A program made the translations under genes and the position numbers. A DNA stretch of 8,496 nucleotides from CAZCWX01 sp964502465 (lineage in GTDB: Bacteria > Desulfobacterota > Binatia > Bin18), in NCBI GenBank assembly GCA_964502465.1, contig CAZCWX010000212.1, forward strand, positions 1 through 8,496, read 5' to 3'. Shown piece by piece: positions 5,544 through 8,496 of the stretch. Under the pieces are notes generated by a model, which made no database searches, was not told where the DNA came from, and saw only the letters and a program-made list of their open reading frames with translations. The stretch's first letter is position 1; every line of letters starts with the position of its first letter.

Positions 5544-6692
5544 ATGAGCATCAAAGGAAAAGCTGCTGTTGTGGGAGTGTACGAGCACCCGTTGCGCTGG
5601 GCACCGCACAAGACCCAGTATCAGATTATGGCCGAGAGCGCCCGCGGTGCGTTGGAAGATGCAGGACTCTCACTCAAGGATGTGGATGGCCTCTTTACTT
5701 CTGGTGTTGGTCCGATGGGGATTGTTTCCCTGGCCGAACATCTGAATGTGAATCCCGATTACCTTGATTCTAACTCTATTGGTGGATCGTCATTTGTTTC
5801 CCATACCGGACATGCCGCGGCTGCGATTGCGGCTGGCTACTGTCATGTCGCGTTGATCCTGTATGGCAGTACCTGGTCATCTGACCGGTTTGCTATCGGC
5901 ACTGGCGGCGGGGCAGGCGGTGATCCGCCTGACCAGTTTGAGAGTTGTTTTGGTCCCACCACTGTCGGTGCTTATGCATTGGTCGCCCAACGGCATATGC
6001 ACGAATTCGGCACCACCAGTGAACAACTGGCGGAGATCGCGGTCACTATGCGACGGCATGCTTCGCTGAATCCGCTGGCCAAGTTCCGTGATCCGATTAC
6101 GGTTGAAGACGTTTTGGCCTCTCGATTGGTCTCTTCACCCCTTCATTTGCTCGACTGTTGTATGATCTCTGACGGAGGAGGGGCGATCGTCGTGACCTCG
6201 GCCGAGCGTGCGCGCGATTTGCGGAAGAAGCCAGTGTCTATCCTAGGCGCAGCGGAAACCTGTTACCATACGAGCGCTGGTCTCCGTGACCTGACTGACG
6301 CTGCGGCCAAGCAGTCCGGTCCAAAAGCGCTGGCTCGGGCAGGGGTGGCCCACAAAGACATCGACATGGCAATGGTGTATGATTCGTTCACCATCACCGT
6401 GTTAGTGACATTGGAGAGCCTGGGGTTCTGCAAGAAGGGAGAGGGCGGATCGTTCGTGCAGAATGGCCATGTGGGCCTCGGAGGAGAACTGCCAATCAAC
6501 ACCGATGGTGGTGGTCTGTCATCGAATCATCCGGGTATGCGCGGGATCTTCCTGGTTATTGAGGCGACCAAACAGTTACGCGGTGAGTGTGGCGACCGGC
6601 AGGTAAAAGACTGTACACTCGCATTGTGCCACGGCACTGGCGGTACCCTCGGACTCAGACACAGTGGTGCCTCGTTAGTACTCGGAGTGTAA
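5544..6692 (+). CDS. Thiolase-superfamily protein (SCP/Ltp-type) lacking the nucleophilic Cys
   Basis: A 382-residue cytosolic protein of the thiolase superfamily. The ATG at 5544 is preceded by GAGGG 8 bases upstream; an upstream TTG would overlap the hydrolase. In canonical thiolases the acylated Cys sits in a C-G-S-S-type motif. Here the aligned segment is I-G-G-S-S (79-83), so Gly80 replaces it. The later thiolase His is kept in N-H-P (His329), and a C-H-G-T-G motif (362-366) resembles the C-terminal C-x-G-x-G. Loss of the nucleophile is known in Ltp2-type proteins, which cleave beta-hydroxyacyl-CoAs by retro-aldol chemistry and require a DUF35 partner. The next gene is such a DUF35 protein, so an aldolase or thiolase-like C-C lyase complex is the best inference. 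Substrate unknown. Confidence 0.86.
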   Translation: MSIKGKAAVVGVYEHPLRWAPHKTQYQIMAESARGALEDAGLSLKDVDGLFTSGVGPMGIVSLAEHLNVNPDYLDSNSIGGSSFVSHTGHAAAAIAAGYCHVALILYGSTWSSDRFAIGTGGGAGGDPPDQFESCFGPTTVGAYALVAQRHMHEFGTTSEQLAEIAVTMRRHASLNPLAKFRDPITVEDVLASRLVSSPLHLLDCCMISDGGGAIVVTSAERARDLRKKPVSILGAAETCYHTSAGLRDLTDAAAKQSGPKALARAGVAHKDIDMAMVYDSFTITVLVTLESLGFCKKGEGGSFVQNGHVGLGGELPINTDGGGLSSNHPGMRGIFLVIEATKQLRGECGDRQVKDCTLALCHGTGGTLGLRHSGASLVLGV

Positions 6693-6696
6693 GCAA

Positions 6697-6732
6697 AAAC
6701 GGAAAACGTCGGGAATCTTTCTGTTTCCGTTT
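6697..6732. repeat. 9-bp inverted repeat after the thiolase-like gene
   Basis: AAACGGAAA (6697-6705) pairs perfectly with TTTCCGTTT (6724-6732), starting 5 bases after the thiolase stop. The stem is A/T-rich, and only TTCACG rather than a T-run follows, so it is a poor terminator. It may modulate relative expression within the operon. Confidence 0.4.
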
Positions 6733-6758
6733 CACGTTTTATGCTTCACGTTTGACGC
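6731..6758 (+). repeat. Tandem 14-bp direct repeat (TTCACGTTT units)
   Basis: TTCACGTTTTATGC (6731-6744) is followed immediately by TTCACGTTTGACGC (6745-6758), 12 of 14 bases identical. It fills the gap between the thiolase-like and DUF35 genes just before the latter's ribosome binding site. TTCACGTTT-type short tandem repeats occur as dispersed intergenic filler in some environmental genomes; a regulator half-site pair is an alternative. Confidence 0.5.
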
Positions 6759-6779
6759 TCTCAATAATGGAGACCAGCT

Positions 6780-7202
6780 ATGGCTGAAGAAAAAAAATAC
6801 AAAAAGCCGATCCCGCGTATGGATGAAGAATCCAAGCCCTTCTGGGAAGCCTGTGCCAGACATGAGTTGTACGTACAGAAATGCCGCAGTTGCGGTCAGG
6901 TCTTTTATTATGCGCGGTCGTTCTGTCCGGCAGATTTGTCGCAAGACCTCGACTGGGTAAAGTGCAGTGGGAAGGGTTCAGTCTACACCTTTACCGTGAC
7001 GTATCAGAACCAAGGTGCTGGATTCCGTGAGAACTTGCCCTACATTATGGCGTATGTCGAGCTCGACGAAGGCGTACGAATGCTGACCAACATTGTTGGC
7101 TGTAAACCTGAGGAGGTGAAGATTGGCATGCCGGTAGAAGTCACTTTCGAGGACGCCACGCTAGAGATAGCGATCCCGTTGTTCAAACCAGCGGGCAGGT
7201 AG
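6780..7202 (+). CDS. DUF35 zinc-ribbon/OB-fold protein, thiolase partner
   Basis: A 140-residue protein of the DUF35 family: an N-terminal helical segment (about 14-30, D-E-E-S-K-P-F-W), a rubredoxin-like zinc ribbon, and a C-terminal OB fold (about 65-135). The ribbon shows C-R-S-C (Cys35, Cys38) and then F-C-P-A-D, giving Cys49 but Asp52 where most relatives have the fourth Cys. Zinc binding may be weakened or use Asp. GGAGA lies 6 bases before the ATG. DUF35 proteins bind CoA-thiolase-like enzymes and are required for their activity or substrate positioning, as in ChsH2-Ltp2 and BbsA-BbsB. Its position directly after a Cys-less thiolase supports a stable two-protein complex. The 87-base gap from that gene contains a small palindrome and a tandem repeat but no terminator. 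Confidence 0.88.
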   Translation: MAEEKKYKKPIPRMDEESKPFWEACARHELYVQKCRSCGQVFYYARSFCPADLSQDLDWVKCSGKGSVYTFTVTYQNQGAGFRENLPYIMAYVELDEGVRMLTNIVGCKPEEVKIGMPVEVTFEDATLEIAIPLFKPAGR

Positions 7203-7339
7203 TCTTGTTACCTCGTACCGTGAAACCGGTATGCACAAGATAAGGAATTGCCAGAACACCGTAGTTCTGGCACCATAGTGTTATTGCATAACGCTAAAAG
7301 TCGAGCTTTTTTTGTAGGCCGGCTATTTAGGAACCACTC
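7203..7339 (+). other. Hairpin-rich intergenic region before the PHP gene
   Basis: Four short inverted repeats lie in series: TACCG/CGGTA (7216-7220, 7227-7231); TGCCAGAAC/GTTCTGGCA (7249-7257, 7264-7272), a perfect 9-bp stem; GTTAT/ATAAC (7280-7284, 7288-7292); and AAAAG/CTTTT (7296-7300, 7306-7310) running into a seven-T tract (7307-7313). It is the longest gap in the cluster and the only one with a T-run, so partial termination or attenuation between DUF35 and PHP is possible. The T-run stem itself is weak. No good promoter could be picked for the PHP gene. Confidence 0.45.
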
Positions 7340-8035
7340 ATGGCACGAATTCTTGATCTCCATCTTCATTCAGAAGCTTCTGACGATAGCCGTGCTCCCG
7401 TTGAAGCCTATCTGAAATGGTTGGCGCGCAAACGTGACGAACGTCCCATTGACGGACTGGTCCTGACTGAACATCGACAGTTTCACCAAGCGGGAGACTA
7501 TCGTGCGTTAGAAGACCAGTACGGTTTCCTCATTCTCAAAGCCTCTGAGGTCGAAACTGACTACGGCCACATGTTGGTGTATGGTGTCAATGATGACATC
7601 ATGCAGCGCTTCGACTTCAGCAATGTGCGGCTCAATGCACAAGAAGTGATTACAGAGGTTGCTCGCTTGGGCGGCGTAGCGATGCCGTGTCACCCTGGCC
7701 GGCCCACCATTGGGTTAATTGAGCACTACCAGAAGAAACCTCCGCTTGAAGGTGTGGTTGGGGTCGAAGCGCTCAACGGTGGCAGTAAAAAAGGAGAAAA
7801 TGAACGGGTCGCTGGACTCGTGCAGGCGTATGGCTACCATGCATTCGGTGGTAGTGATTCCCATTTAGTCAGTTTTGTGGGACTCTGTGCTACTGAGTTC
7901 GAGCGTGACATCAAAACCATTGAGGATCTGGTGAACGCACTCCGCGCCGGTGGCTATCGTCCGGTAGACTTTCGTCCGCAAAAGCCCCAATCCCCAATCG
8001 CCCCTGAGGTATCTAGCTATGGCTCTGGACTTTGA
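7340..8035 (+). CDS. PHP-domain metal-dependent hydrolase
   Basis: A 231-residue cytosolic protein of the PHP (polymerase and histidinol phosphatase) superfamily. Metal-site motifs are present in the expected order: D-L-H-L-H-S (His8, His10), D-D-S (Asp16), T-E-H (His45), S-E-V-E-T with G-H (Glu70, His77), C-H-P-G (His118), and G-S-D-S-H (Asp173, His175). The set looks complete, so it should bind a two- or three-metal cluster and hydrolyse a phosphoester or related bond. AGGA lies 9 bases before the ATG. The last 17 bases overlap the start of the MaoC-N gene in another frame, implying translational coupling. The short length and stand-alone domain fit small PHP phosphoesterases rather than DNA polymerase. 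Its role beside CoA-ester enzymes is not obvious; hydrolysis of a phosphorylated or nucleotide intermediate is speculation. Confidence 0.87.
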   Translation: MARILDLHLHSEASDDSRAPVEAYLKWLARKRDERPIDGLVLTEHRQFHQAGDYRALEDQYGFLILKASEVETDYGHMLVYGVNDDIMQRFDFSNVRLNAQEVITEVARLGGVAMPCHPGRPTIGLIEHYQKKPPLEGVVGVEALNGGSKKGENERVAGLVQAYGYHAFGGSDSHLVSFVGLCATEFERDIKTIEDLVNALRAGGYRPVDFRPQKPQSPIAPEVSSYGSGL

Positions 8036-8462
8036 CCGTTCGATATTAGGGCAGGTATTCGATGAGACGACTTTCCCGCCCGTCAGTAAGCAAGAGATTC
8101 TCGAATTCGCTGCAGCACTCGGAGAAAAAAACCCGTTGTACACCGATGAAGTGGCAGCGGCACAAGGCCCGTATGATGGCCTGATTGCTCCACCCACCTT
8201 TGTCACGAAGCTGCGTGCGCAAAAATTCACCCCGGAACACTTACCACGATTTGGCAAGACTGGCTTCGATGGTGGCCGCGATCTGGAAATGTATGCGCCA
8301 GTACGACCAGGTGATGCGCTGACCATGGTGAGCACAATTCACGAGATCTACGAAAAAACTGGGCGCACCGGTTCCATGTATTTCATCGTTATTCGCAACG
8401 AGGTGAAGAACCAGAAGGGCGAGAAAGTGGCGGTGATCGACCATAGGATTATGCAACGATGA
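8019..8462 (+). CDS. MaoC-N (FAS1-type dehydratase) domain protein
   Basis: A 147-residue single hot-dog-fold protein of the N-terminal MaoC dehydratase type. The G-R-D-L-E-M-Y-A-P-V-R-P-G-D segment and the P-P-T-F motif are characteristic. GAGGT sits 8 bases before the ATG, inside the PHP gene. Active R-hydratases carry a D-x-N-x-x-H-type dyad in the region that here reads E-K-N-P-L-Y (36-41). His is replaced by Tyr and Asp by Glu, so this subunit is probably not catalytic alone. In ChsH1-ChsH2-like enzymes an inactive hot-dog chain pairs with an active one. The next gene starts within its stop codon (ATGA overlap) and begins like such a partner, so a heteromeric enoyl-CoA hydratase is the likely product. 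Cytosolic. Confidence 0.85.
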   Translation: MALDFDRSILGQVFDETTFPPVSKQEILEFAAALGEKNPLYTDEVAAAQGPYDGLIAPPTFVTKLRAQKFTPEHLPRFGKTGFDGGRDLEMYAPVRPGDALTMVSTIHEIYEKTGRTGSMYFIVIRNEVKNQKGEKVAVIDHRIMQR

Positions 8463-8496
8463 ACACGCTGTATTTTGAAGATATCGAAGAAGGCGA
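8459..8496 (+). CDS. MaoC-like dehydratase, 5' end only
   Basis: Twelve complete codons (M-N-T-L-Y-F-E-D-I-E-E-G) before the window ends. Y-F-E-D-x-E-x-G is the typical opening of MaoC-type hydratases (often Y-x-E-D-V-E-V-G-D). The ATG overlaps the preceding stop by four bases (ATGA), indicating translational coupling. It is expected to supply the catalytic hot-dog domain of a two-subunit hydratase, but the active-site region is outside the window. Confidence 0.6.
   Translation, partial: MNTLYFEDIEEG

Noticed and set aside
1..8496. tRNA or rRNA genes
   Set aside because: No cloverleaf with a GTTCRANNC-type T-arm and no conserved rRNA segment was noticed on either strand by eye; no covariance scan could be run.

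Overview
The window looks like chromosomal sequence from an uncultured, moderately GC-rich Gram-negative bacterium with a large catabolic repertoire. The gene families (DUF1329, TIGR03084-type metal protein, Cys-less SCP-type thiolase with a DUF35 partner, MaoC pairs) are familiar from environmental deltaproteobacterial-type lineages such as Binatota or Tectomicrobia. There is no rRNA or other phylogenetic marker, so this placement is inference only.

Left part (1-3866), mostly minus strand. It opens with a short orphan ORF that begins like a Tat leader (101-310). A gene-free stretch follows, carrying two nested palindromic intergenic elements (442-526 and 569-622). Next comes a minus-strand pair: a YfcG-type glutathione S-transferase (2704 to 2036), then a secreted DUF1329 protein (1953 to 688). 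They are separated by 82 bases containing a perfect 12-bp hairpin. A good -35/-10 pair and a TetR-operator-like palindrome sit just ahead of the transferase. Immediately upstream of that promoter is a roughly 38-codon relic of NAD(P) transhydrogenase subunit alpha. A solitary TIGR03084-type metal-binding protein (DinB/maleylpyruvate-isomerase fold) follows at 3866-3066.

Middle (3867-4734): 868 bases without an intact gene. It holds a palindrome-rich stretch, a decayed IS110-family transposase start (4064-4260, with one frameshift and one stop), two more hairpins, a weak terminator-like hairpin and a pyrimidine-rich run ahead of the next operon.

Right part (4735-8496), all plus strand. The order is alpha/beta hydrolase, thiolase-like protein lacking the nucleophilic Cys, DUF35 zinc-ribbon/OB-fold protein, PHP-family metallohydrolase, MaoC-N dehydratase subunit, and the start of a second MaoC protein running off the window. 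Thiolase + DUF35 + paired MaoC proteins match the logic of CoA-dependent side-chain degradation (Ltp2/ChsH-type aldolase-hydratase systems of steroid catabolism; BbsAB in toluene degradation). A MaoC heterodimer would hydrate an enoyl-CoA, the thiolase-like/DUF35 complex would cleave the product, and the hydrolase could act on a ring-cleavage product, ester or thioester. The substrate cannot be read from the sequence. The PHP gene inside this set, overlapping the first MaoC gene, is the least explained component. A 137-base hairpin-rich gap ahead of it may split the cluster into two transcription units.
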